Assembly: GCF_030503615.1 (NCBI RefSeq)
Contig: NZ_CP129963.1
Coordinates: 2,356,001 to 2,420,000, forward strand
Source of the DNA: Sphingobacterium sp. BN32
GTDB lineage: Bacteria > Bacteroidota > Bacteroidia > Sphingobacteriales > Sphingobacteriaceae
Direction of reading: 5' to 3'
Length of the DNA stretch: 64,000 nucleotides
Under the pieces are notes generated by a model, which saw nothing but the letters and a program-made list of their open reading frames with translations, was not told where the DNA came from and searched no databases. Position numbers and translations under genes: made by a program. Of this stretch, positions 24,469 through 33,106 are shown one piece after another (position 1 is the first letter of the stretch; each line of letters begins with the position of its first letter).

Positions 24469-24500
24469 CAAAAGTAAAATATACTTTTAGCTTGTGCAAA
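24469..24500 (-). promoter_or_regulatory. Bacteroidota-type promoter reading towards rtcB
   Basis: On the minus strand TTTG (24497-24500) and TACTTTTG (24469-24476) are separated by 20 bp, an exact consensus match. Predicted start of transcription is near 24462. Confidence 0.75.
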
Positions 24501-24519
24501 TTATTTTATCGTCTTGTAG

Positions 24520-25164
24520 TTAGTCATAGAAAAACTGGTCGACAAAATACCATAGGATTTCTTTCTCTGACCCTAAGCGATTTAGTATGCGATTCCAGGA
24601 TTTCTCCGAGAACTCGATGCGATTACCAAAGCTGTCTGAATAAGACCATTTGTTAAAAATATCCTTCCTCAACGTCGCTTGATCGCCGTTTTCCTCGTAT
24701 TCTAAATCTCCGTGAATATTTCGTCTAATGCTTGTCGAACTGCCCTGGCTTTTGTCTCTTACAAATTCGTGTCCGAAGGTATCGGTTCCACTCTCCCGCG
24801 TATTGCCACGGTTATCTTTTGTGATGATCGTTCCGAAAATATCAATGGAATAGATCGACTCGTAGCCTTCACTATTTCTATTCTGCCAGATCAATTCTTG
24901 AAAAAACTTTTGCTGTGCATCCTTACTATTCAGAACACCTGGCATAAATCGACCTAAATATTTGTTCTCAAACTTCTCATGATTCTTTCTGGAGTCGGAA
25001 AAAACCAAATCGCCAAATATGTTTTTCTCCAGTCTTGCGTTGTAGGAGTCTTTATTGGATTTAAAAAGTAAAGTCCCAAAAATATCGGTTTCATAACGGC
25101 CATGTTGAGCAAAGGCTAGACTTACGGTAAATACAAGACTTAGGATAATAAATAGCTTTTTCAT
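24520..25164 (-). CDS. Secreted protein with DIFG-type repeats
   Basis: A 214-residue protein with a signal peptide (MKKLFIILSLVFTVSLAFAQ). It then has a series of short units built around (D/N)(I/T)FG: TDIFGTLLF, KNIFGDLVF, IDIFGTIIT, TDTFGHEFV, RNIHGDLEY and KDIFNKWSY. They are spaced about 15-25 residues and separated by charged stretches such as KDNRGN. The pattern suggests a repetitive beta-strand fold exposed outside the cytoplasm. ATG 25164 is chosen for the signal peptide. No family is recognised. It is a single gene with its own flanks. Confidence 0.7.
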   Translation of the reverse strand: MKKLFIILSLVFTVSLAFAQHGRYETDIFGTLLFKSNKDSYNARLEKNIFGDLVFSDSRKNHEKFENKYLGRFMPGVLNSKDAQQKFFQELIWQNRNSEGYESIYSIDIFGTIITKDNRGNTRESGTDTFGHEFVRDKSQGSSTSIRRNIHGDLEYEENGDQATLRKDIFNKWSYSDSFGNRIEFSEKSWNRILNRLGSEKEILWYFVDQFFYD

Positions 25165-25282
25165 AACGATCAATTTAACAGTTTGAATTGGCATTATGAA
25201 AAAAGTTTAAAGCTTAACGAAAATTTAATATTGACTTGGGATGGTGTGATTGGGACGGTGGGAAAGCTTGCTTGGAGAACTG

Positions 25283-25309
25283 AAAAAGGCAGATTGGTTC
25301 TGCCTTTTT
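25283..25309. terminator. Bidirectional-type terminator hairpin
   Basis: AAAAAGGCAGA (25283-25293) and TCTGCCTTTTT (25299-25309) form a perfect 11-bp stem with a 5-nt loop and A/T tracts on both sides. It would end leftward transcription from the 82-residue gene at 25383-25631. Confidence 0.8.
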
Positions 25310-25382
25310 ATGATCTTCAGTAAGACAACTAAGTTATGCGCATTATAAAATGCTTAGTTTTCCCTCTAGTTAATTGGGCTCA

Positions 25383-25631
25383 CTAATGATTTCGAATTGC
25401 ACTAATTAATTCAGACTTTGTCATCTTTGACCGTCCACTTATCCCAATTTCCTTCGCCTGACTCATCAGATCTGTTTTCGACCGCTCTTCCAATTTCTCC
25501 GATTTATGGTCTATTGTTCCTGCTTTTTGCGCATTAGCAATCCTTGCTGCTTTTTCAGAACTCATCCCCTCTTTCTTTAAGGCTTGATAAGTATCCTCTT
25601 TCTTAATACGCGGATCTTTCTTTCCTGGCAT
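25383..25631 (-). CDS. Small Rho-N/SAP-like protein (DUF7218 type)
   Basis: An 82-residue charged protein. The first half, KDPRIKKEDTYQALKKEGMS followed by SEKAARIANAQ, matches the small DUF7218-type plasmid/stress proteins. The second half, KTDLMSQAKEIGISGRSKMT followed by KSELISAIRNH, is a Rho N-terminal-like helix-extended-helix domain that can bind nucleic acid. Role unknown; single gene. Confidence 0.8.
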   Translation of the reverse strand: MPGKKDPRIKKEDTYQALKKEGMSSEKAARIANAQKAGTIDHKSEKLEERSKTDLMSQAKEIGISGRSKMTKSELISAIRNH

Positions 25632-25784
25632 AGCTATTAGTTATTGATTACTAAGGAGAACAATCGAGAAATAGAATCGTTGAAATAGAAAACAGGCTAA
25701 TGCCATTTTCAATTGAGCATAGAACAAATTTATTCGGGCGTCGCGCTAACCGCAACAGAACTAAATAACAGCATCCTAATCTAA

Positions 25785-25815
25785 CAAAAAAGGAACTGTC
25801 TTTCGACAGTTCCTT
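25785..25815 (-). terminator. Terminator of the halogenase-like gene
   Basis: AAGGAACTGTC (25790-25800) and GACAGTTCCTT (25805-25815) make a perfect 11-bp stem with a 4-nt loop, followed on the minus strand by TTTTT. Confidence 0.85.
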
Positions 25816-25848
25816 CTTTCTCTTTACTAAGACTCTTTTCTCAACATA

Positions 25849-27078
25849 TTACTGCTTAATTAAATAAGCCATATTTTTCACAATATTATGATGCTTTGCA
25901 ACAAACGGATTCTCCTTATTCCAGACATAACCTGCCAACACCGCGCATATCTTTTGCTTGACATCTGGATTTTCCGGACGATGGTAAAACAGCTCTTGCA
26001 AGTTCCCGGTATACCATTCCTTCACGTAGGTTGTGAACACATCAATTCCGAATTTCATATAAGCGGAATACTCCTGATCCCAATCAATGTTTTCTCCTTC
26101 CAATTGGCGTTTTGCCAATTTAGCCGCTAATATCCCCGACTCCGTCGCGAAGCAGACACCTGAAGAGAAAACAGGGTCTAGAAACTCCGTGCTATTCCCT
26201 GTCAATGCATAACCCGCGCCGTGGAATTGAGATACTGCAACGGAATAATTCGTAAGTCGAATAGGATCAAATTCGTAAGGCAGTCCGCTGAATCGTGTTA
26301 CGTAATAATCCGACAGCTTAATTGCTTCCTGAATGGCTTCATGGTTATCCATTTTGGCAGAAAGCTTATCAATATAGGCTGTTGGTCCGACAATACCGAC
26401 GCTCGTTTTGCCATTTGAGAATGGAATAACCCATAGCCAGACCTCAGTTTCTATAATATCGAAGGAAATCTGCGTGCCTTCTACGCCTTCTGGACGACGC
26501 ACATCATCGATATGCGTAAAGATAGCCGAGTGGTAATCCAACTTCGAAGGCATCTCCAGATTTAATAAACGCGGTAATACACGCCCATACCCACTGCAGT
26601 CGATTAGGAATTTCGCGGAAATAGTCGATAGCTCGCCGGCTTTATTGCGAACCGTTGTTTCCGAATCCGTGCCATTGAACGATACATCCAAAACCTCTGT
26701 TTCAAATGCAATATCTACACCTTTTCGCTGTAATTCATCTGTCATCGCCTTATCAAAATCAGCGCGCGGAATCTGCCAAGTCCAGTCCCAACCTTCGCCA
26801 AACTTATCACTAAAATCGAATACACAGTGTTCTTCGCCTCGGATAAAACGGGCACCCGGCTTCTTCTCGAAACCATAAGCGTTCAAGGCCTCCAACAGAC
26901 CCGCTTCCTCGAAATGATCCATCACTCTAGGAATCAAGCTCTCACCGACGACCACACGTGGAAACTTTTGCTTTTCTACAACTTTGATGTTCACGCCATG
27001 TTGCTGCAAATAACCCGCTGCAACGGCACCACTTGGTCCTGCACCAATGATCAAGACGTCAACAATTTCGTTTTCCAT
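25849..27078 (-). CDS. Flavin-dependent halogenase-like oxidoreductase
   Basis: A 409-residue FAD enzyme of the geranylgeranyl reductase/halogenase superfamily. It has GAGPSG at 12-17, FPRVVVGESLIP at 39-50, a Lys in KKPGARF (73) at the place of the catalytic Lys of halogenases, WLWVIP at 214-219 (the WxWxIP halogenase motif) and FLDPVFSSG at 299-307 (FxxPxxSxG). A second look-alike, WTWQIP, is at 99-104. The motifs favour a halogenase acting on a phenol, but related hydroxylases and reductases share some of them. It is divergent from the pigment operon across 101 bp, so it probably modifies the aryl head of the pigment. Confidence 0.8.
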   Translation of the reverse strand: MENEIVDVLIIGAGPSGAVAAGYLQQHGVNIKVVEKQKFPRVVVGESLIPRVMDHFEEAGLLEALNAYGFEKKPGARFIRGEEHCVFDFSDKFGEGWDWTWQIPRADFDKAMTDELQRKGVDIAFETEVLDVSFNGTDSETTVRNKAGELSTISAKFLIDCSGYGRVLPRLLNLEMPSKLDYHSAIFTHIDDVRRPEGVEGTQISFDIIETEVWLWVIPFSNGKTSVGIVGPTAYIDKLSAKMDNHEAIQEAIKLSDYYVTRFSGLPYEFDPIRLTNYSVAVSQFHGAGYALTGNSTEFLDPVFSSGVCFATESGILAAKLAKRQLEGENIDWDQEYSAYMKFGIDVFTTYVKEWYTGNLQELFYHRPENPDVKQKICAVLAGYVWNKENPFVAKHHNIVKNMAYLIKQ

Positions 27079-27179
27079 AGCTATAAGTAATATTTAAATT
27101 CTATTTTTGCGGTACAAAAATTTGTTCCAAAATTACATACATTTAGAACATTTGAAAGAGAAGTAACTAATTATTTTAA

Positions 27180-28697
27180 ATGAAAACCATAAACGATTAT
27201 CTAACGATTAAAGATTTTAACGACGTTCTATTTAAAAATGAAAAAATAGAGATAAGCAAAGCGCTAATCGACAGAGTAAACAATTGTTATGATTTTTTAC
27301 AAAGCTTCTCGAAGAATAAAGTCATCTATGGTGTCAATACCGGTTTCGGCCCGATGGCACAATATAGAATCCAGGAACAGGACCAATTACAACTTCAGTA
27401 CAACCTCATTCGTAGTCACTCTTCCGGAACGGGACAAGCGCTTTCGGCAGAACATGTAAAAGCGAGCATTTTAGCACGCTTGAACAGTCTCTCTTTAGGG
27501 AAATCAGGCATACATATCTCTGTTATCGAATTGATGCGCGAACTGATCAATCAGGATATCATTCCATTGATATTTGCACATGGTGGCGTCGGTGCGAGTG
27601 GCGATTTAGTACAATTGGCGCATTTGGCCTTAGTGCTGATCGGGGAAGGTGAAGTGTTTTACAAAGGCGAGCGACGAGAAACAAAAGCTGTTTTCCAAGA
27701 GCTGGGTTTAAGCCCTATTGAGATTAAATTGCGTGAGGGCCTCGCCTTAATCAATGGTACTTCAGTAATGACGGGCATAGGCATCGTGAATACCTATAAA
27801 GCACAGAAATTGACCGACTGGTCGATTAAAGCTTCATGTTTTATCAACGAACTCGTGCAGGCATATGATGATCATTTCTCGATCGAATTGAATTTGGCAA
27901 AACTACACGAAGGACAAAGGGATATCGCACAAGCCATGAGACATCATTTGGCAGATAGTCAATTGATCAAACGCAGGCATGAACACCTTTATAACGGCAA
28001 TAATAACGAAGATATTTTCAAAGAAAAAGTACAGGAATACTATTCCTTACGCTGTGTGCCACAAATTCTGGGGCCAATATTAGATACGGTTCGTAGCGTA
28101 GAGCATATTTTGGAGAAAGAAATCAATTCGGCGAATGATAACCCTATTGTCGATGTGGAAACACAACAGGTGTATCACGGTGGAAATTTCCACGGCGATT
28201 ATATTTCCTTAGAGATGGACCGCTTAAAGCTTGTCGTGACCAAGCTCTCGATGCTAGCAGAACGACAACTTAATTATTTATTAAACTCGAAGATCAATGA
28301 GATGCTGCCGCCTTTCGTGAACTTGGGCAAACTTGGATTTAATTTCGGTATGCAAGGAGTTCAGTTTACTGCGACTTCAACAACTGCCGAAAACCAAGCT
28401 TTATCAACTTCGCTTTACGTGCATAGCATCCCGAACAATAATGATAATCAGGATATTGTCAGCATGGGAACCAATGCGGCAGTGATCTGCAGCAAGGTCA
28501 TCGAAAACGCTTTTGAAGTGCTTGCGATTGAGTGGATTACGATTGCGCAGGCGGTAGAAGCGCTTGAAATTGAAGATCGTTTAAGCTCTGCATCGAAAGC
28601 CATATATCGTGAACTTAGAGAAATCGTGCCGGTATTTAAAGAGGATATTGTGATGTATCCGATTGTCAATAATGTAAAAGAATATTTAACCAAATAA
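27180..28697 (+). CDS. Aromatic amino acid ammonia-lyase (probable tyrosine ammonia-lyase)
   Basis: A 505-residue member of the histidine/tyrosine ammonia-lyase family, first gene of the pigment operon. The Ala139-Ser140-Gly141 triad (HGGVGASGDLVQLAHLALVL region) cyclises to the MIO cofactor. Tyr50 in YGVNTGFG is the conserved catalytic Tyr, and QLQYNLIRSHSSGTG at 71-85 lines the substrate-selectivity loop. Enzymes of this type in flexirubin clusters convert tyrosine to 4-coumarate, the aryl starter. No hut genes are nearby, so tyrosine is much more likely than histidine as the substrate. Confidence 0.88.
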   Translation: MKTINDYLTIKDFNDVLFKNEKIEISKALIDRVNNCYDFLQSFSKNKVIYGVNTGFGPMAQYRIQEQDQLQLQYNLIRSHSSGTGQALSAEHVKASILARLNSLSLGKSGIHISVIELMRELINQDIIPLIFAHGGVGASGDLVQLAHLALVLIGEGEVFYKGERRETKAVFQELGLSPIEIKLREGLALINGTSVMTGIGIVNTYKAQKLTDWSIKASCFINELVQAYDDHFSIELNLAKLHEGQRDIAQAMRHHLADSQLIKRRHEHLYNGNNNEDIFKEKVQEYYSLRCVPQILGPILDTVRSVEHILEKEINSANDNPIVDVETQQVYHGGNFHGDYISLEMDRLKLVVTKLSMLAERQLNYLLNSKINEMLPPFVNLGKLGFNFGMQGVQFTATSTTAENQALSTSLYVHSIPNNNDNQDIVSMGTNAAVICSKVIENAFEVLAIEWITIAQAVEALEIEDRLSSASKAIYRELREIVPVFKEDIVMYPIVNNVKEYLTK

Positions 28698-28700
28698 ATC

Positions 28701-29819
28701 ATGAATCTAAAAAACGCACTAGTCATTGCTGCGCTATTCGCTTCGCAATTTGGGTTTGCTCAGGAGCTTGCCCAAGTAACTTTTAATAAAAAAGCTGGTT
28801 TTATCAACAAAGCGGGCCAGGAAGTGATTGCCTTGCAGTTTGAAAAGGTAGGTGATTTTAGTGATGGTGTGGCTCCGGCTTTGCAGAACAAAAAGTGGGG
28901 ATTCATAGATGAAAAGGGTAACTGGGTCATTGAACCGACATTCGATCGCGTAAAGGCGTTCGATCATGCTGTAGCGGTTGTGGCGCAAGGAGGATCTTGG
29001 TTCTACATCAATAAGAAAGCTGAGCGACTTAACCTTGTATCAACCGATAAGATCTATGACTTTGAAAATGGACTTGCTTTCTTCAAACAAAACAATAAGA
29101 TAGGCATCATTGCTCCCGATGGAACAGAAATATTAGCACCTAAATACGACCTTATTCGCAAATTTGACGGCGATTATGCGCGTATCAAGAATTTTGAGCG
29201 TTGGGGAATTATCGATAGGTCCGGAAAAGAGGTCATTCCAGCTGATTATGATGAAATTGGCAATTATATGGATGGATCGGCTTATGCGAGAAAAGGCACA
29301 CAGTTTGGCGTGGTTGTTCAAGGCGAGTTTAAAGGTTTGGAAGCCGTAGATAAGATTTGGGATTTCTCAACTGATGGTTTAGCCTACGCACGCAAGAACA
29401 AGAAACTCGGCTTTATCGATACGAAAGGTAATTGGGTCGTAGAGCCACAATTTGATAAGGCGCGTGCTTTTGTAAACGGCCTTGCACCAGTTTACAATGG
29501 CTCTAAATGGGGATATATTGACACAAAAGGCAATCTAGTTGTTGAATATCAGTTTGAGGATGCCGAAGTATTCAGTACCGACGGACTTGCGCCGGTAAAA
29601 GTTGGAAAAAACTGGGGATTTATCGATAAATCCGGTAAATTAGTTATACCTGCACAATATAGTATTACCGCATTTGGTTTGGATATGTTTGATGCGGGCA
29701 GCAAAGGCTTCATCAATGGTGTAGCGCGGGTTAAGTTCAACAAAACTTGGGGCTTTATCGATACAGAAGGAAATGTAGTTGGAAAGTGGTATGATAATGC
29801 CGAACTATTTAGTAAATAA
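28701..29819 (+). CDS. Secreted WG-repeat protein
   Basis: A 372-residue protein with a signal peptide (LVIAALFASQFGFAQ). At least eight WG (KWG) repeats of the form KWGFIDxKGNWVIEPxFDxxxxF follow across its length. The fold is a beta-rich solenoid of unknown function. The gene lies 4 bp after the ammonia-lyase gene, and its TAA overlaps the ketoreductase ATG (TAATG), so it is translated as part of the pigment operon. A structural role in the envelope or in pigment placement is conceivable but unproven. Confidence 0.85.
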   Translation: MNLKNALVIAALFASQFGFAQELAQVTFNKKAGFINKAGQEVIALQFEKVGDFSDGVAPALQNKKWGFIDEKGNWVIEPTFDRVKAFDHAVAVVAQGGSWFYINKKAERLNLVSTDKIYDFENGLAFFKQNNKIGIIAPDGTEILAPKYDLIRKFDGDYARIKNFERWGIIDRSGKEVIPADYDEIGNYMDGSAYARKGTQFGVVVQGEFKGLEAVDKIWDFSTDGLAYARKNKKLGFIDTKGNWVVEPQFDKARAFVNGLAPVYNGSKWGYIDTKGNLVVEYQFEDAEVFSTDGLAPVKVGKNWGFIDKSGKLVIPAQYSITAFGLDMFDAGSKGFINGVARVKFNKTWGFIDTEGNVVGKWYDNAELFSK

Positions 29820-30562
29820 TGGCAGAAACAAAAAAGTATGCAATAGTGACTGGTGGGTCGCGGGGAATCGGTAGAGCAATTTGTAAGAAAATTGCCGAGG
29901 ATACAGACTACCATGTCTTAATAAATTATCATTCGAACGAATCTGCAGCTTTGGAAACCTTAGCGGAGGTTCGAGCCGCTGGTTCGGATGGTGAAATCAT
30001 AAAATTCGATGTCGGCAATGCAGAAGAGGTGAAGTCGGTACTAACCGCATGGGAAGCAAAAAACCCGGACGCCTTGGTTGAGGTCATCGTTAATAATGCG
30101 GGAATGACTAGAGATGGTCTTTTCATGTGGATGCCGCTACAGGATTGGAACGACGTAATACAGACCAGTTTAGGAGGATTTTACAATGTAACGAACTTCT
30201 TTATCCAGAAATTATTACATAATCGCTACGGACGTATCATCAATATGGTCTCTGTTTCTGGAGTCAAAGGCACGCCCGGGCAGACGAATTATTCAGCGGC
30301 GAAAGCAGCAATTATCGGGGCAACAAAAGCTTTGGCGCAGGAAATCGGGAAGCGTAATATCACAGTCAATGCGGTTGCCCCGGGCTTTATCAAAACAGAT
30401 ATGACTGCAGAGATGGACCAGAAAGAACTGAAGAAGATGATTCCAGTAAACCGCTTCGGGGAAGCGGAGGAAGTAGCGGACTTGGTATCGTTTTTAGCAT
30501 CAAAAAAATCTGGTTATATTACAGGAGAAGTTATCAATATCAATGGAGGGATTTATTCATAA
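29819..30562 (+). CDS. 3-oxoacyl-ACP reductase (FabG-like, pigment pathway)
   Basis: A 247-residue short-chain dehydrogenase with the NADPH-binding TGGSRGIGRA at 11-20, NNAG at 92-95, catalytic Ser145 and YSAAK at 158-162. In aryl-polyene synthesis (ApeQ role) it reduces each beta-keto intermediate. Its position among dedicated ketosynthases and carrier proteins argues against the primary fatty-acid role. Confidence 0.93.
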   Translation: MAETKKYAIVTGGSRGIGRAICKKIAEDTDYHVLINYHSNESAALETLAEVRAAGSDGEIIKFDVGNAEEVKSVLTAWEAKNPDALVEVIVNNAGMTRDGLFMWMPLQDWNDVIQTSLGGFYNVTNFFIQKLLHNRYGRIINMVSVSGVKGTPGQTNYSAAKAAIIGATKALAQEIGKRNITVNAVAPGFIKTDMTAEMDQKELKKMIPVNRFGEAEEVADLVSFLASKKSGYITGEVININGGIYS

Positions 30563-30565
30563 GGG

Positions 30566-31792
30566 ATGAATAACAGAGTGGTGATTACAGGTATGGGGAT
30601 TTACAGCTGCATCGGGACGAGTCTTGATGAAGTTAGAGCATCCCTATATGAAGGTAAGTCGGGGATTATTTTTGATCAGGAACGTAAGGAATATGGCTTT
30701 CGCTCGGCTTTAACCGGGCATGTCCCTAGTCCGGAGCTCAAGGCACTATTACATAGACGCCAGCGCGTCACCATGGGCGAAGAAACCGAATACGCCTACC
30801 TTGCTACCTTGGAGGCTTTGCGCGAAGCAAACATTGCTGTGGATGCTTTCAACGAGCGTGAAATCGGATTAATCTATGGAAATGACAGTGTTTCCAAAGC
30901 GATCATTGATGCAACGGACATCGTGAGAGAGAAAAAAGATACGGCTTTAATCGGTTCAGGAGCCATCTTTAAATCGATGAACTCCACGGTAACCATGAAC
31001 CTATCGACGATTTTCAATATCCGCGGGGTCAACATGACCATTTCCGCTGCTTGTGCATCGGGTTCTCATGCGATAGGTTTAGGTCATATGATGATTAAAA
31101 ATGGACTTCAAGATTTAGTAATCTGTGGTGGAGCACAGGAAATCAATAAATATGCGATGGCTAGCTTTGATGGCTTAGGTGTATTTTCTGCAAACGACGA
31201 GGATCCGACCAAGGCTTGTCGCCCCTTCGACGCCAACCGCGACGGACTTGTCCCTAGCGGAGGTGCAGCGACCGTAATCTTAGAGAGTTTGGAAAGCGCC
31301 TTAAAACGTGGAGCTCCTATTTTTGCGGAAGTTGTTGGCTATGGCTTCTCTTCCAATGGCGGACACATCTCAACCCCCAATGTGGAAGGACCAGCATCCG
31401 CCATGCGAAAAGCATTGGAACAGGCCAACATGGATCCTTCGGAAATTGAGTATATCAATGCTCACGCAACATCCACCCCAGTAGGCGATGCTAATGAAGC
31501 ACAGGCTATCGATGAAGTCTTCGGCGCAACACGTCCCTATGTAAGCTCTACAAAATCGATGACAGGTCACGAATGTTGGATGGCGGGTGCCAGCGAAATC
31601 ATCTACTCTACCTTGATGATGAATCATGGCTTTATTGCACCAAATATTAACTTCGATACAGCAGATGAGTACTCTTCAAAATTGAATATCGTGACTGAAA
31701 CGAAAAATCAAGATTTTGCTGTATATTTGTCCAATTCTTTTGGATTCGGCGGAACGAATTCTGCCATGATCGTGAAGAAGTTCAAATTATAG
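30566..31792 (+). CDS. Beta-ketoacyl-ACP synthase (complete active site)
   Basis: A 408-residue KAS I/II-type condensing enzyme. The nucleophile Cys163 lies in ISAACASGSHAIG; the two catalytic His lie in NAHATSTPVGD and STKSMTGHECWMAG; FGFGGTN is near the C-terminus. It resembles the ApeR-type synthase of aryl-polyene clusters, which may begin or support chain growth. The next carrier protein begins six bases after its stop. Confidence 0.93.
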   Translation: MNNRVVITGMGIYSCIGTSLDEVRASLYEGKSGIIFDQERKEYGFRSALTGHVPSPELKALLHRRQRVTMGEETEYAYLATLEALREANIAVDAFNEREIGLIYGNDSVSKAIIDATDIVREKKDTALIGSGAIFKSMNSTVTMNLSTIFNIRGVNMTISAACASGSHAIGLGHMMIKNGLQDLVICGGAQEINKYAMASFDGLGVFSANDEDPTKACRPFDANRDGLVPSGGAATVILESLESALKRGAPIFAEVVGYGFSSNGGHISTPNVEGPASAMRKALEQANMDPSEIEYINAHATSTPVGDANEAQAIDEVFGATRPYVSSTKSMTGHECWMAGASEIIYSTLMMNHGFIAPNINFDTADEYSSKLNIVTETKNQDFAVYLSNSFGFGGTNSAMIVKKFKL

Positions 31793-31797
31793 TGGAA

Positions 31798-32058
31798 ATG
31801 AATATTGAAATTGAAGACATCGTCAGCAAAATAAACGAAATCTTAGTGGAAGAGTTCGAAGTTGATGGAGATGTAATTGAAGCAGACAAAAACTTAAAAG
31901 AAACGCTAGACTTAGATAGTTTGGATTATGTGGATTTGGTAGTGATTATTGAATCTAATTTTGGCGTTAAATTGGTAGAGTCTGATTTTACAGAAGTCGT
32001 TTCCTTTCAAGATTTTTACAACCTAATTGAAAAGAAAATCTTGGCTAAACAAGATTAA
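31798..32058 (+). CDS. Acyl carrier protein 1
   Basis: An 86-residue ACP with the phosphopantetheine Ser41 in LDLDSLDYVDL and a typical four-helix acidic sequence. ATG 31798 is preferred to the in-frame GTG at 31792, which overlaps the stop of the preceding synthase gene. One of two carrier proteins in the operon (ApeE/ApeF-like). Confidence 0.92.
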   Translation: MNIEIEDIVSKINEILVEEFEVDGDVIEADKNLKETLDLDSLDYVDLVVIIESNFGVKLVESDFTEVVSFQDFYNLIEKKILAKQD

Positions 32059-32060
32059 AA

Positions 32061-32951
32061 ATGAGTCAATGGGACGGTAAATCCAAAGGTACCTTACTGG
32101 GGTACCAAATTTTCGTCAACATTATTAAAAAACTTGGTGTCAGAGCAGCATATGTATTGTTGATCCCTGTGGCGCTATATTATGTGCTAGCCTATCCCAG
32201 GACAGCGAAGGCCATGTTTTATTACTACAGAAAACGTCAGGGCTTTCCATTCTTTAAATCCATACTTGCACTCTACAAAGGATATTTCGTATTTGGTCAG
32301 GTTTTGATCGATAAGTTCGCCCTATTTGCTGGGCTCAGAGATAGATTTACCTTCGATTTCGATGGGATTGATATTCTGAAACAACTTCTGGAAGAGAAAA
32401 AAGGCGGGATTTTGATTAGCGGCCATATTGGCAATTTTGAGATTGCCGAGAAGTTCTTCGCGGATATAGATTTCAACCAACAGATACATATTGTCGCTGC
32501 CGATCAGGAAAGAACAGTCATTAAAGAATACTTATCCAGCATTTCTAAGGATAATTCTCATATTAACTTCATTCATATCCAGGAAGATATGTCGCATATC
32601 TTCGAAATCTCCGCAGCATTGGCAAACAACGATCTGATTTGTTTGACAGGGGATAGATATTTTGATAACTCTAAAACTTTGTCAGCCGAACTATTGGGTG
32701 AGAACGCACTATTTCCCGCAGGCACGTTCATGATTGCCTCTCGCCTCCAAGCGCCCATTGCCTTTGTGTATGTAATGAAAGAACCTAATCTACATTACCA
32801 TCTTTATACGCGCAGAGCTCCGGCTATAAAACATCGAGATGCTCAAGCGGTACTAGATGCATATACGCAAAGTATGGAGCACATGCTGCGAAAATATCCA
32901 TACCAATGGTTTAATTTTTTCGATTTTTGGAAATCAAAAAGCCAGGATTAG
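32061..32951 (+). CDS. LpxL/HtrB-like lysophospholipid acyltransferase
   Basis: A 296-residue membrane-associated acyltransferase with an N-terminal hydrophobic segment (AAYVLLIPVALYYVLAYPRT) and the HxxxxE catalytic motif in SGHIGNFEIAE near 122. LTGDRYFDNSK and LFPAGTFMIASRLQAPIAFV follow. Homologues in aryl-polyene clusters are thought to attach the polyene acyl chain to a lipid or glycolipid. It starts 2 bp after ACP 1. Confidence 0.87.
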   Translation: MSQWDGKSKGTLLGYQIFVNIIKKLGVRAAYVLLIPVALYYVLAYPRTAKAMFYYYRKRQGFPFFKSILALYKGYFVFGQVLIDKFALFAGLRDRFTFDFDGIDILKQLLEEKKGGILISGHIGNFEIAEKFFADIDFNQQIHIVAADQERTVIKEYLSSISKDNSHINFIHIQEDMSHIFEISAALANNDLICLTGDRYFDNSKTLSAELLGENALFPAGTFMIASRLQAPIAFVYVMKEPNLHYHLYTRRAPAIKHRDAQAVLDAYTQSMEHMLRKYPYQWFNFFDFWKSKSQD

Positions 32952-33061
32952 TTCCAGCTTTATTTCCTTAATATTCAAACCTTTTTACCCGAATGTGGTC
33001 AAAGTATTTAGGGTGGTACAGTTCGCTGGCGAGCGCCGCCAAACGAACGAAACCGCACTAT

Positions 33062-33069
33062 TAACTTTG
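33062..33069 (+). promoter_or_regulatory. Possible internal promoter (-7 element)
   Basis: TAACTTTG matches TAnnTTTG exactly and lies in the only sizeable gap (155 bp) of the pigment operon, 38 bp before the next gene. No good -33 TTTG is found at the right distance, so support is partial. Confidence 0.35.
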
Positions 33070-33106
33070 ATTTTGCTATTTTAGCGAGCTAAATAACATA
33101 GAATAC

